DNA from: Flavobacterium agri | GTDB lineage: Bacteria; Bacteroidota; Bacteroidia; Flavobacteriales; Flavobacteriaceae | NCBI RefSeq assembly: GCF_013401995.1 | Contig: NZ_JACBJI010000003.1 | Coordinates: 186,001 to 250,000 of the forward strand | Length of the DNA: 64,000 bases | Direction: 5' to 3' | Part shown: positions 35,989 through 44,996 of the stretch, piece after piece | How positions within the stretch are numbered: the stretch's first letter is position 1 | Layout of the letters: every line of letters begins with the position of its first letter | The notes under the pieces: model-generated | The model's input: the letters and a program-made list of their open reading frames with translations, nothing else | What the model was told of the DNA's origin: nothing | Databases searched by the model: none | Program-made: the position numbers and the translations under genes

Positions 35989-37065
35989 ATGATCAACGTA
36001 ACCCGAACTTTCCTGCCGCCGATCGAGGAATACGAACGCTTGCTGCAACGGGTCTGGAAAAACCAATGGCTTACGAACCGAGGCGAATTGGTGCTCGAAC
36101 TCGAACAAAAACTTAAGGAATATCTTTCGGTCAATTCGATTTTGATCACCAATAACGGTACGGTCCCGATTCAGATCGCACTCAAGCTTTTGGGGTATTC
36201 GGGCGAAATCATCACGACGCCTTTCAGTTATGTGGCGACTACGGCGGCGATCATTTGGGAACATTGTACGCCGGTTTTCGTAGACATACATCCGGAATAT
36301 CTTACGATAGACGAAACCAAGATCGAACAAGCCATCACGCCCAAAACAAAGGCGATTTTGGCGACCCACGTTTTCGGGAATCCGTGTCATTTAGAAGAAA
36401 TCGAACGCATCGCCCAAAAACACGGATTGAAGGTGATTTACGATGCGGCCCACAGTTTCGGCACGACTTACAAAGGCAAAAGCGTTTTTGAATACGGAGA
36501 CGTGAGCACGTGTAGTTTCCATGCGACCAAAATTTTCCATACGGCCGAAGGCGGAGCGGTTTTCTGCAACGACAAAGAGCTTATGGACCGTATTTTTTAC
36601 AGCCACAATTTCGGGCACAACGGACCGCTCGATTTTCACGGTCTTGGCATCAACGGAAAGATTTCCGAATTGCAGGCCGCAATGGGATTGGCAGTGTTTC
36701 CGCACCTTCCCGAGATCATAAGGCAGCGCGCCGAAGCTGTGTCGTATTACGATGCCCATCTCGACTTCGATCACTTGCAAAAACTCAAACTACGCGAACA
36801 CACCGATTGGAATTACAGTTATTATCCCGTAATTTTCGAAAACGAAGAGGTTTTGCTCGAAGTGCAGAAGCGATTGGCCGCGATTTCGGTTTTTCCGAGG
36901 CGTTATTTCTATCCGTCGCTGAACACGATCAAATACGTTTCGGGCGGTGAAATGCCGATTTCGGAAGCCGTGGCGAAATCTATTTTATGCCTCCCGCTTT
37001 TCGCCGGATTGACCGACGAAGAACTCGACATGATCGTAACCACCATAAACGAAACGATATGCTAA
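35989..37065 (+). CDS. DegT/DnrJ sugar aminotransferase (second copy)
   Basis: The 358-residue PLP enzyme has NNGTVPIQIAL near residue 55, Asp152 in YDAAHSFGTTYKG, and catalytic Lys181 in SFHATKIFHTAEGGA. The HATK sequence is typical of aminotransferases acting on dTDP-4-keto or 3-keto dideoxyhexoses (VioA, FdtB, WecE-like) more than of PglE. Its partner acetyltransferase overlaps its stop. RfbB at 2564 would provide the dTDP-4-keto substrate. A role on another nucleotide sugar is possible. Confidence 0.85.
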   Translation: MINVTRTFLPPIEEYERLLQRVWKNQWLTNRGELVLELEQKLKEYLSVNSILITNNGTVPIQIALKLLGYSGEIITTPFSYVATTAAIIWEHCTPVFVDIHPEYLTIDETKIEQAITPKTKAILATHVFGNPCHLEEIERIAQKHGLKVIYDAAHSFGTTYKGKSVFEYGDVSTCSFHATKIFHTAEGGAVFCNDKELMDRIFYSHNFGHNGPLDFHGLGINGKISELQAAMGLAVFPHLPEIIRQRAEAVSYYDAHLDFDHLQKLKLREHTDWNYSYYPVIFENEEVLLEVQKRLAAISVFPRRYFYPSLNTIKYVSGGEMPISEAVAKSILCLPLFAGLTDEELDMIVTTINETIC

Positions 37066-37712
37066 TCATCGGAGCTAAAGGTTTTGCCAAGGAAGTGCTT
37101 GAGGTTGTCTATCAGGAAAATCCTCAAGCCGAATTGTTTTTCTATGACGACGTAACGCCCGACATGCCCGAAAAACTGTACGATCGTTACCCGATTTTGC
37201 GTTCGGAACAGCAGGCCGAAGATTATTTCGCATCGTCCGGAACCAAAGCGTTTACGATTGGCATAGGCGATCCGAAACTGCGCTTCCGGTTGTACAAAAA
37301 GTTCACGGCAATGGGCGGACGCTTCACTTCGACGATTTCCCCGTTGGCGCAAATCGGCCATTTCGACAACCATATAGGCGACGGCTGTAACATCATGACG
37401 GGAACGATCTTGACCAACAGCATCACACTTGGCGAAGGCTGCCTGATCAACCTGAGCTGCACGATCGGACATGATTGTGTGATCGGCAAATTCGCCGAAT
37501 TTTCACCCGATGTGAACATCTCAGGCAATTGTACGATCGGTGATTTCGTGACGATCGGGACCAATGCCGTCGTGCTTCCGAAAATCAAGGTCGGACGCAA
37601 CGTCATAATCGGCGCGGGTTCGGTCGTGACAAAAGACGTTCCCGACAACTCTTTGGTCGTCGGCGTTCCCGGAAAAGTCGTACGCGAGCTCGACCCTTTC
37701 GACGAGGTGTAA
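37059..37712 (+). CDS. NeuD/VioB-type hexapeptide acetyltransferase
   Basis: The 217-residue protein begins MLIIGAKGFAKEVLEVVYQ with a small Rossmann-like domain. A left-handed beta-helix follows from about residue 90 (GDGCNIMTGTILTNS, GTNAVVLPKIKVG, GAGSVVTKDVP). It would acetylate the amine made by the preceding aminotransferase. The start at 37059 overlaps that gene by 7 bp; an earlier in-frame start at 36987 lies inside it. A NeuD role, O-acetylation of the nonulosonate, is the main alternative because neuBCA is immediately upstream. Confidence 0.85.
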   Translation: MLIIGAKGFAKEVLEVVYQENPQAELFFYDDVTPDMPEKLYDRYPILRSEQQAEDYFASSGTKAFTIGIGDPKLRFRLYKKFTAMGGRFTSTISPLAQIGHFDNHIGDGCNIMTGTILTNSITLGEGCLINLSCTIGHDCVIGKFAEFSPDVNISGNCTIGDFVTIGTNAVVLPKIKVGRNVIIGAGSVVTKDVPDNSLVVGVPGKVVRELDPFDEV

Positions 37713-37751
37713 ACCCTTGTAGTTTCCCTTTTTCTTTTCAGTTAATTAAGC

Positions 37752-37759
37752 GATATTTG
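37752..37759 (+). promoter_or_regulatory. possible -7 box in the gap before 37799
   Basis: GATATTTG differs from TAnnTTTG at the first base and lies in the 86-bp gap 37713-37798, 39 bp before the next ATG. It might start a separate transcript for the 37.8-48.4 kb block. Evidence is positional. Confidence 0.3.
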
Positions 37760-37798
37760 CGCACCCGAACCACGCATCGGGAAACGTAAAATCCGACT

Positions 37799-39208
37799 AT
37801 GTCTAATCGTTCCATTTTCATTTTGCTTCCCGATGGTGTCGGACTGCGGAATTTCGCGTACAGCAAGTTCCCCGAAATCGCCAAAGCCGAAGGATTCGAT
37901 TTGACGTTCTGGAACAATACGCCTTTCGATCTCACATCGTTGGGATTGACCGAAATTAAAGTCGAAAACGCCCGTCCGAGGCCGCTTACGGATATATTGC
38001 GTCGCGCACGCAGCATTATCGACCTCAATCGGAACATCGCGCGTTCGAACGATTCGGTTTACGAGGCGTATCGCCAGAAATTATCGTCGGACGGCTTGAA
38101 GAATAAACTCAAATCATTCGCTGTAAAGCAACTTTCAAAGCGTCACGATTCTGAAAAAGGATTGGAAACATTGCGCCGGAAAATCAAGGACAGCGAACGC
38201 AAAAGCGCCTATTACGCTTCGTGTGTGGAGACGTTGAAACGCGAAAAACCGGCGGCCGTTTTTTGTACGAACCAACGTCCGCTTACGGCAATCGCACCGA
38301 TTTTGGCCGCACAGGATTTGGGAATCCCGACGATCGCGTTCGTTTTTTCTTGGGATAACGTACCCAAAGCCACGATGGTCATCGAAGCCGATTTTTATTT
38401 TGTGTGGAGCGACCATATGAAACAGGAACTGCTGTTTTACTATCCTTACATTCCGGCCGAAAATATTATCGTGACCGGAACGCCCCAATTCGAGTCGCAT
38501 TTCGACAAATCGTTGCTGCAAACCAGGGAAGCGTTTTTTGCTGAACATCGACTCGACCTTTCCAAAAAATACATCTGTTATTCAGGAGACGACATCACGA
38601 CGTCGCCGAACGATCCGCAATATTTGGCCGATGTCGCGAAAGCCGTGCGTCAATTGAACGAAAAAGGGCACAACCTCGGCATTCTTTTCCGTCGTTGCCC
38701 CGTCGATTTTTCGGATAGGTTCGATGACGTGCTGCAATCCAACAAAGACCTGATCGTTCCCGTCGCTCCCGAATGGAAAAAACTCGGCTCTGTGTGGAAT
38801 ACGGTCCTGCCGATGCGCGAAGACGTGGCGCTACAAGCCAATACGATCGCGCATACCGAAATGGTCGTCAACCTGGGTTCGTCTATGGTTTTCGATTATG
38901 TGTCGCACGAAAAGCCGTGTGCGTTCGTCAATTACGATCCGACGAACAACAAACGCGCGGGTTGGTCGGTCAAAAAGATCTACAATTACGTGCATTTCCG
39001 TTCGATGCCCGATAAAAAAGCGGTCGTGTGGCTCAATTCGCCCGAAGAAATCGCTTCGAAACTCGAATCGGCTTTGACCGATAAAACACAAAACGTCGCA
39101 CACGCCCACGATTGGTTCGGGAAAATCAACCAACATCCGCCGACCGAAGCTTCACGTCGCATTTTCAACAGCCTAAAAACCGTCATCGGATGCACATCGG
39201 TTTCCTGA
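37799..39208 (+). CDS. putative GT-B glycosyltransferase, unassigned family
   Basis: The 469-residue protein starts with SIFILLPDGVGLRNFAYSKF. It contains a charged helical stretch (about 85-145), then PTIAFVFSWDNVPKATM near 182, VTGTPQFESHF near 223, and a C-terminal half with VNLGSSMVFDYVSHEKPCAFV near 360. That last pattern resembles the donor-binding end of CDP-glycerol or UDP-sugar GT-B transferases. It lies just after the nonulosonate and amino-sugar genes, so transfer of one of those sugars is possible. There is no signal peptide. Confidence 0.6.
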   Translation: MSNRSIFILLPDGVGLRNFAYSKFPEIAKAEGFDLTFWNNTPFDLTSLGLTEIKVENARPRPLTDILRRARSIIDLNRNIARSNDSVYEAYRQKLSSDGLKNKLKSFAVKQLSKRHDSEKGLETLRRKIKDSERKSAYYASCVETLKREKPAAVFCTNQRPLTAIAPILAAQDLGIPTIAFVFSWDNVPKATMVIEADFYFVWSDHMKQELLFYYPYIPAENIIVTGTPQFESHFDKSLLQTREAFFAEHRLDLSKKYICYSGDDITTSPNDPQYLADVAKAVRQLNEKGHNLGILFRRCPVDFSDRFDDVLQSNKDLIVPVAPEWKKLGSVWNTVLPMREDVALQANTIAHTEMVVNLGSSMVFDYVSHEKPCAFVNYDPTNNKRAGWSVKKIYNYVHFRSMPDKKAVVWLNSPEEIASKLESALTDKTQNVAHAHDWFGKINQHPPTEASRRIFNSLKTVIGCTSVS

Positions 39209-40341
39209 CTCCGGAATTTCCGCATCCCAGAACCGGGAACTCGGGCGGCATAGGCACAAGCATCGCGAATTTGTCTGCCGGATTGATAGCGCTCGGGCAC
39301 AAAGTCAGTATTTTGGTGTACGGACAAAAAGAAGACGTTCGGCTTGAGCAGGACGGAATGTCGATCCATCTTATCAAGAATAGGAAAATCAAGGGATTGT
39401 CGCGATTCCTTACCCAAAAGAAAATCCGAAAACTTATAAACGGTTTGGTTCTCAACGAGCAACTCGATTTGATCGAGGCGCCCGACTGGACGGGAATCAC
39501 ATCGGGAATAAAACCCAAATGTCCTGTCGTGGTAAGACTTCACGGCAGCGACACCTATTTTTGCGACCTCGAGAATCGCCAAGTGAAACCGATTAACCGT
39601 TCGCGTGAAAAGCGCGCGCTCGAAAATGCCGACGCCATCGTCTCGGTAAGTCGTTTCACGGCCGACCGCACATTGCAGATTTTCGGGTTGAACGCCGATA
39701 TAACCGTAATCCCGAACGGCCTCGACGCCGAAAAATTCACACCGTCTCAAACCGAAATGCCTGAGCGTACGGTTTTGTACTTCGGGACGTTAATCCGCAA
39801 AAAAGGGTTGCTCGAACTTCCGCACATTTTCAACAAGGTAGTCGATGTCGTTCCCGATGCGAAATTGGTTTTGATAGGGCGCGATTCCTACGATATCCAA
39901 ACCCAAAGCACCTCGACGTGGCAGCTCATGAAACCGATTTTTACCCCAAAAGCATTACAAAATGTCGAATGGGTCGGGCCGGTCGAATACGCCAAAATAA
40001 GAAACGAAATCCACAAGGCCCAAGTATGCGTTTTCCCTACCTTTGCCGAGGCGCTTCCGGTTTCCTGGATCGAGGCTATGGCAATGGGAAAAGCGATCGT
40101 GGCTTCCGATATCGGTTGGGCGCCCGAAATCGTTTCAAACCGCGAGGACGGATTTCTCGTACATCCTACAGATCACGACGGCTTCGCGTCGGTCATACGA
40201 ACCTTGCTCGAAGATGCGGAATTGAGAAAAAATATAGGCCAGGCCGCCGCCTCAAAAGCGCGTGCCGTGTTTTCGAATCGAATTGTCGCCAAACAGAACG
40301 AGGTATTTTACCTCAAAACCATACAGGAATACCGTAGATGA
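39190..40341 (+). CDS. GT4 family glycosyltransferase
   Basis: The 383-residue GT-B protein begins MHIGFLTPEFPHPRTGNSGGIGTSIANL. It has IPNGLDAEKFTPS near 184, YFGTLIRKKGLLELP near 207, and FPTFAEALPVSWIEAMAMGKA near 284. The ATG at 39190 overlaps the upstream gene by 19 bp and is supported by the conserved N-terminus; the earlier frame start at 39112 would lie within that gene. A TACCTTTG at 40034 is inside this coding region and is not called as a promoter. Confidence 0.9.
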   Translation: MHIGFLTPEFPHPRTGNSGGIGTSIANLSAGLIALGHKVSILVYGQKEDVRLEQDGMSIHLIKNRKIKGLSRFLTQKKIRKLINGLVLNEQLDLIEAPDWTGITSGIKPKCPVVVRLHGSDTYFCDLENRQVKPINRSREKRALENADAIVSVSRFTADRTLQIFGLNADITVIPNGLDAEKFTPSQTEMPERTVLYFGTLIRKKGLLELPHIFNKVVDVVPDAKLVLIGRDSYDIQTQSTSTWQLMKPIFTPKALQNVEWVGPVEYAKIRNEIHKAQVCVFPTFAEALPVSWIEAMAMGKAIVASDIGWAPEIVSNREDGFLVHPTDHDGFASVIRTLLEDAELRKNIGQAAASKARAVFSNRIVAKQNEVFYLKTIQEYRR

Positions 40342-41867
40342 TCATTCTTTTCCATAAAGACGATAAAGTACTCCAAACAGAAGGATTACAAGGAATTGAC
40401 GGCATGTCTATTACCAAGGCTTTGCTGGCCGTCGCGGCTAAATTTCCTTTCGAGACGATCGTTTGGTGCGATGTGCGGCTTAAAGAAAATCTCAATAGGG
40501 AAGTGCTTCCGACCATTTTGCACCATAAGCGCCTTTTGTATTCGTTCAATGCTTCGGAATCGAATTATCTGGATGGCATCATCGGTTTTGCCGAAGAAGC
40601 CTCGCCTTTCATCCCCGTAAAAAAAGACGTGAAATACCCGACTTGGCAGATGAGTTCGCATGTAGGCGTCGTCCATGCCGAAATAGTGAACGCGTTCGCC
40701 GAATTCCTGTACGTAAGTGACGGGTTCGATTATTTCCTGAATTCGTTCGCCAAACGCGCGATGCGTGCCGGGTTGTTATGTTATTCGGAGCCCGATCTGC
40801 TTACCGGAACAATAACCGAATCCGATTGGAAACGAGCCGATATTTTCGACACGTTCCGATTCGTACGCCAGCATTACCGCATGCGCTGGACGTCGTTGTT
40901 GCTTTTGGACATGATCCTTTTCAAACGGAAATTCCCGATTTTGCCGTATCTGGTTTCGGTGTTCCACAAAAAACGAGAGTCCGACGAAAATGCATTCTCG
41001 GCCATCGCGATCTCGTCGTCCAAAAACATCATACAAAGCGGTACGATAGACGTAATTATTCCTACTATCGGAAGGAAACCGCACCTGTATAACGTACTCA
41101 AGGATTTGGCTGCGCAAACCTATATGCCAAAGAAAGTCATCATCGTTGAGCAGAATCCCGACCCGTCGAGCGCATCCGAACTTGATTATCTGACGACCGA
41201 AAAGTGGCCTTTTGAAATCGATCACATGTTTACACATCGTTCGGGAGTTTGTGCCGCAAGGAATGTGGCCTTGATGCGTACCGACAGCGATTTTGTGTTC
41301 ATGGCCGACGACGATATCCGCTTCGATGCCAATTTGATCGCCGATGTTTTCGACTACTTCAGGATGACCGGAAACGAAGTGATCCAGGTCGCAGGTCCGC
41401 AGCCCGATGAAAAAATCAAGGAAAACCAGATTTTGCAATATTCGGTACTGAGTTCGGGCTTAGTTTTTCTCAAGCACAAATGTCTCGATGGGATTTGGTT
41501 CAACCCGGGATTCGAGTTCGGCTACGGAGAAGACAAGGATTTCGGCATGCAATTGCGAAACAAGGGATACGACATCTTGCTTGTACCTTTTGTACGTGTA
41601 ATCCATTTGAAAGCGCCGATGGGTGGTTTCCGCGTTAAGCCACCGTTTGCATGGGCCGATGAGGTACCGCTTCCGAAGCCGTCGCCTACCGTTATGCTGT
41701 TCATGATCCGGAACTTCACGCTCGAACAGGTTTTGGGTTACAAACTGATTTATTTTTTCAAGAACTACGGAAAGAAGAACAGCCTGAATCCGTACACAGC
41801 CTATCGCAACTTCAAAAAGCAATGGGAAAGGAGCGAATTTTGGGCAAAGGAACTCGGTAAACGTTAG
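40338..41867 (+). CDS. two-domain protein with C-terminal GT2 glycosyltransferase
   Basis: The 509-residue protein has a GT2 domain only in its C-terminal half. TIDVIIPTIGRKPHLYNVL begins near residue 235, MADDDIRFDAN near 325 gives the DxD-type motif, and FGYGEDKDFGMQLRNKG near 395 is the usual acceptor-side motif. The first 215 or so residues match no domain I recognise. They include a CSEPDLL-type stretch and a hydrophobic patch near 188-203, and may be a second, degenerate transferase-like domain. It overlaps the previous stop as ATGA. Confidence 0.82.
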   Translation: MIILFHKDDKVLQTEGLQGIDGMSITKALLAVAAKFPFETIVWCDVRLKENLNREVLPTILHHKRLLYSFNASESNYLDGIIGFAEEASPFIPVKKDVKYPTWQMSSHVGVVHAEIVNAFAEFLYVSDGFDYFLNSFAKRAMRAGLLCYSEPDLLTGTITESDWKRADIFDTFRFVRQHYRMRWTSLLLLDMILFKRKFPILPYLVSVFHKKRESDENAFSAIAISSSKNIIQSGTIDVIIPTIGRKPHLYNVLKDLAAQTYMPKKVIIVEQNPDPSSASELDYLTTEKWPFEIDHMFTHRSGVCAARNVALMRTDSDFVFMADDDIRFDANLIADVFDYFRMTGNEVIQVAGPQPDEKIKENQILQYSVLSSGLVFLKHKCLDGIWFNPGFEFGYGEDKDFGMQLRNKGYDILLVPFVRVIHLKAPMGGFRVKPPFAWADEVPLPKPSPTVMLFMIRNFTLEQVLGYKLIYFFKNYGKKNSLNPYTAYRNFKKQWERSEFWAKELGKR

Positions 41868-41870
41868 GCT

Positions 41871-42899
41871 ATGCGGTTCACGTTGATCATCTGTACGTAC
41901 ATGCGGCCACACCAATTGCTGCAATTGCTCGAATCGGTGAAGATCCAGTCGGTTTATCCCGATGAGATCCTTATCGTAGACGGATCGACAAACGATGCGA
42001 CGGCCAGGATACTCGAAGCCAATCCGATGCCGAACCTTCGCTATCACCTCGTTTCACAAAACGACCGAGGCCTTACGAAACAACGTAATTTGGGGATTAC
42101 ACTTTCCGACAAGAATTCCGAAATCTTGTGTTTCCTCGACGACGACACCATTCTCGAGCCCGATTATTTTTCGAATCTGATTGCCACATATGCAAATTTT
42201 TCCGATGCTATCGGAGTCGGCGGCTACATCACGAATGAAGTGAATTGGACTAAAACAGATGAAACTACACCCGTTTCCGCTTCCGATTTCACCTACGACG
42301 GATGGAAGCGCAAAGACGGCAGCCGCTTTCTCACCCGAAAGAAATTAGGTCTTGACAGCGACCGTCCTCCAGGTTTTGCGCCCGAATTCTCAAACGGGAG
42401 AAGCATCGGTTTTTTGCCGCCTTCGGGTAAAGTATACGAGGCCGAACAGCTCATGGGAGGCGTTTCGTCTTTCCGACGCAGCATTTTCGGGGCGGTATGG
42501 TTTTCTAACTATTTCGAAGGTTACGGATTATACGAAGACGCCGACTTTTGTTACCGCATATTGCATTTAGGAAAACTCTACGTCAATACGGCCGCGAGGC
42601 TGGAACACCATCATGCGCCTTCGGGTCGTCCGAACCAGTTTCAATACGGGAAAATGGTCGTGCGCAACGGTTGGTACGTATGGCGCGTGCGAACGCCGAA
42701 ACCATCGGCCAACGCGAAACTCAAATGGCATGCGATTACAATCTTGCTTGCGGCGATACGATTTACAAATGCTATATTTGGCAAGAAAGACAGGACAAAA
42801 GCCCTCACCGAAAGTGCAGGACGTTTCGCGGCTTATGCCCGACTGTTTTTCGATAAACCAAAAGCGCCGGCCGCCGATAAAGCGGTTCAAGACCAATGA
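41871..42899 (+). CDS. GT2 family glycosyltransferase
   Basis: The 342-residue protein has TLIICTYMRPHQLLQLLES at the start, IVDGSTNDAT, TKQRNLGITL, and FLDDDTILEPDYF near 84, a standard GT2 domain. GLYEDADFCYRI near 222 is the acceptor-side ED motif. It begins 3 bp after the preceding gene and overlaps the next start by 4 bp. The C-terminus has a weakly hydrophobic patch. Specificity unknown. Confidence 0.88.
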   Translation: MRFTLIICTYMRPHQLLQLLESVKIQSVYPDEILIVDGSTNDATARILEANPMPNLRYHLVSQNDRGLTKQRNLGITLSDKNSEILCFLDDDTILEPDYFSNLIATYANFSDAIGVGGYITNEVNWTKTDETTPVSASDFTYDGWKRKDGSRFLTRKKLGLDSDRPPGFAPEFSNGRSIGFLPPSGKVYEAEQLMGGVSSFRRSIFGAVWFSNYFEGYGLYEDADFCYRILHLGKLYVNTAARLEHHHAPSGRPNQFQYGKMVVRNGWYVWRVRTPKPSANAKLKWHAITILLAAIRFTNAIFGKKDRTKALTESAGRFAAYARLFFDKPKAPAADKAVQDQ

Positions 42900-44020
42900 G
42901 GTTTGCCATCATCACACATGTTCCGCATCATTTTTCCGACAGCCGATACTTCGCGTATGGGCCTTACGTGCGCGAGATGAACATTTGGGGCGATTTCGTC
43001 GACGATATCGAAATTGTCGCGCCTTTGCTGGATTCCGCACCCGGAGCTATCGATTTGGCGTATTCCCATCCGAAAATCGCTTTTACGGAAATCGCAGCGT
43101 TCAACCTGATCGGATTTTCGAATAAACTCAAGGCCGTTTTTCTGTTTCCGATAATAGCCGCACGCATTTTCAAGGTCATGGCGAAAGCCGACCACATCCA
43201 TTTGCGTTGTCCCGGAAATATTGGTCTTATCGGATGTTTGGTGCAGATTTTTTTCCCGTCGAAACCCAAAACGGCAAAATACGCCGGAAACTGGGATCCG
43301 TCTTCGGCACAGCCGTGGAGTTACAGGTTGCAGAAATACATCCTCAACAACACCTCGCTGACCAAAAACATGCAAGTGCTTGTGTACGGTGATTGGAAAG
43401 GCGATTCCAAAAACATAAAACCTTTCTTTACCGCGAGTTATTCTGAAGGCGACAAGACCGATGTGCCGATGCGAAGTTTCGATTCCGGAGTGAAATTTCT
43501 GTTCGTAGGTTCGCTCGCGCCGGGGAAACAACCGATGTATGCGCTTAAGCTCGCACAAAAAATCGGTCAATCGGGAATTGATGTGAAAATCGATTTTTAC
43601 GGAGAAGGAAAAGAACGTCAATCGCTCGAAACATACATTTCGGAAAACCAGTTGCAGCAATTGGCCGAACTCAAAGGCAACCGCAATGAAGCCGAAGTGC
43701 GCGAAGCTTATAAACACTCGCATTTCGTACTTTTACCGTCCAAAAGCGAAGGCTGGCCTAAAGTTGTGGCCGAAGCCATGTTTTGGGGAAGCGTTGCCGC
43801 AGCGACCGCGGTTTCCTGTGTGCCTCAAATGCTTGCCGATGGATCGAGAGGCATTTTGCTCACGGGCGATATTGACCGGGACGCGTCACAAATTCTAAAC
43901 CTCATTTCGAATACAGATTCATACCAAAAGATTTCAATCAACGGGACGCAATGGTCAAGAACCTACACACTCGACCGTTTCCGTTCCGAAATAAAGCATT
44001 TGCTCGATGAGAAAGTATAG
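42896..44020 (+). CDS. GT4-like glycosyltransferase
   Basis: The 374-residue protein begins FAIITHVPHHFSDSRYFAYGPY, a GT-B start unlike the other transferases here. The donor domain has FVGSLAPGKQPMYALKLAQK near 202 and LPSKSEGWPKVVAEAMFWGSV near 280-300, containing the retaining E-x7-E pattern. It overlaps both neighbours (4 bp and 14 bp). Confidence 0.82.
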   Translation: MRFAIITHVPHHFSDSRYFAYGPYVREMNIWGDFVDDIEIVAPLLDSAPGAIDLAYSHPKIAFTEIAAFNLIGFSNKLKAVFLFPIIAARIFKVMAKADHIHLRCPGNIGLIGCLVQIFFPSKPKTAKYAGNWDPSSAQPWSYRLQKYILNNTSLTKNMQVLVYGDWKGDSKNIKPFFTASYSEGDKTDVPMRSFDSGVKFLFVGSLAPGKQPMYALKLAQKIGQSGIDVKIDFYGEGKERQSLETYISENQLQQLAELKGNRNEAEVREAYKHSHFVLLPSKSEGWPKVVAEAMFWGSVAAATAVSCVPQMLADGSRGILLTGDIDRDASQILNLISNTDSYQKISINGTQWSRTYTLDRFRSEIKHLLDEKV

Positions 44021-44996
44021 GAAATTGCTGTTTATTTTGTGTATTTTAGGAATTATCGCGTTGGTTTACATCCATTCGCGCACACCGTTCTGGCTTGAAG
44101 AAGGGGGAGATTGGTCGGTTGGGCACGGATTGTCGTCTGAATCGCTGCCGACGGTAGTTCCGAACCCATCGAAGCTCATCACGCCGAAAGACCTTCAAAA
44201 AACAGACAAGAATTCCAAATTTTTGGCCGATCCGTTTTTCATCAAGGAGAAAGATTCGTTCTACATTTTTATTGAACACCGCCATTTCGAACCGTTCAAA
44301 GCTAATCTTGCGGTTTTGGGTTCGGCCGACGGCGAGCATTACCAATTCAAAGGAACGGTGCTCGACGAACCGTTCCATTTGTCGTATCCGCAGGTTTTTA
44401 AACACAAAGGCAAATTCTACATGGTGCCCGAAAGTGCGGCGGCCGAGAAGATATTGCTGTATTCTACCGATAAATTCCCATATGGATGGAAGGTCATCGA
44501 CACGCTTTTCGCGGGCGGAAGACTGAAGGATCCGAGCATTTACGTTTCGGATTCGCTCAACATCATGGTCGCTTCGGACGACAATCTCAACATGTTCCTG
44601 TTCAAAGCCGATTCGTTAAGAGGACAATGGAAAAAGGTAAAACGCATCCTCAGAGGTTCTGAAGCGCGTGCCGGCGGACGAATTTTCGAGAACAAAGGCG
44701 ATCTGATACTTCCGGTACAGGATTGCGCGCGAGGTTACGGTTCGGCTTTGTCGTTGTACAAGTTCGATTTTTCGGGCAAATCGCCCGAATTGGTCAAACT
44801 CACCGACGATTATCTCAAAGCCCAGCCTCATATCCCCGAATTGGCTTACGGTATGCATCAGTTCGATATCCAAAAGACCGACAAAGGCTATTACTATGTG
44901 TACGACGGTAACGATGTGCTCAAAGGTAGGGCGAAACAGTCGGTCTATTATGCGTTGAAACTTACGTTTAACGATTTGCTCAATGTTTTCCGTTAA
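44007..44996 (+). CDS. membrane-anchored beta-propeller, GH43-like/GIPC-transferase N-domain type
   Basis: The 329-residue protein has an N-terminal hydrophobic anchor (about residues 7-22) without a clear cleavage site. A predicted five-bladed propeller follows. FLADPFFIKEKDSFYIFIEH near residues 69-88, SYPQVFKHKGKFYMVPES near 128, and GRLKDPSIYVSDSLNIMVAS near 169 recur at about 45-residue spacing. This repeat pattern occurs in GH43-like propellers and in the N-terminal domain of plant glucosamine inositolphosphorylceramide transferase. Bacterial members sit in polysaccharide clusters, sometimes with formyltransferases, but none is here. The role is unknown; it may act on the periplasmic side. 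Confidence 0.65.
   Translation: MRKYRKLLFILCILGIIALVYIHSRTPFWLEEGGDWSVGHGLSSESLPTVVPNPSKLITPKDLQKTDKNSKFLADPFFIKEKDSFYIFIEHRHFEPFKANLAVLGSADGEHYQFKGTVLDEPFHLSYPQVFKHKGKFYMVPESAAAEKILLYSTDKFPYGWKVIDTLFAGGRLKDPSIYVSDSLNIMVASDDNLNMFLFKADSLRGQWKKVKRILRGSEARAGGRIFENKGDLILPVQDCARGYGSALSLYKFDFSGKSPELVKLTDDYLKAQPHIPELAYGMHQFDIQKTDKGYYYVYDGNDVLKGRAKQSVYYALKLTFNDLLNVFR

Noticed and set aside
40034..40041. TACCTTTG matching the Bacteroidota -7 box
   Set aside because: It lies in the middle of a GT4 gene in a conserved motif-coding stretch (FPTFAEALP), far from the next start.
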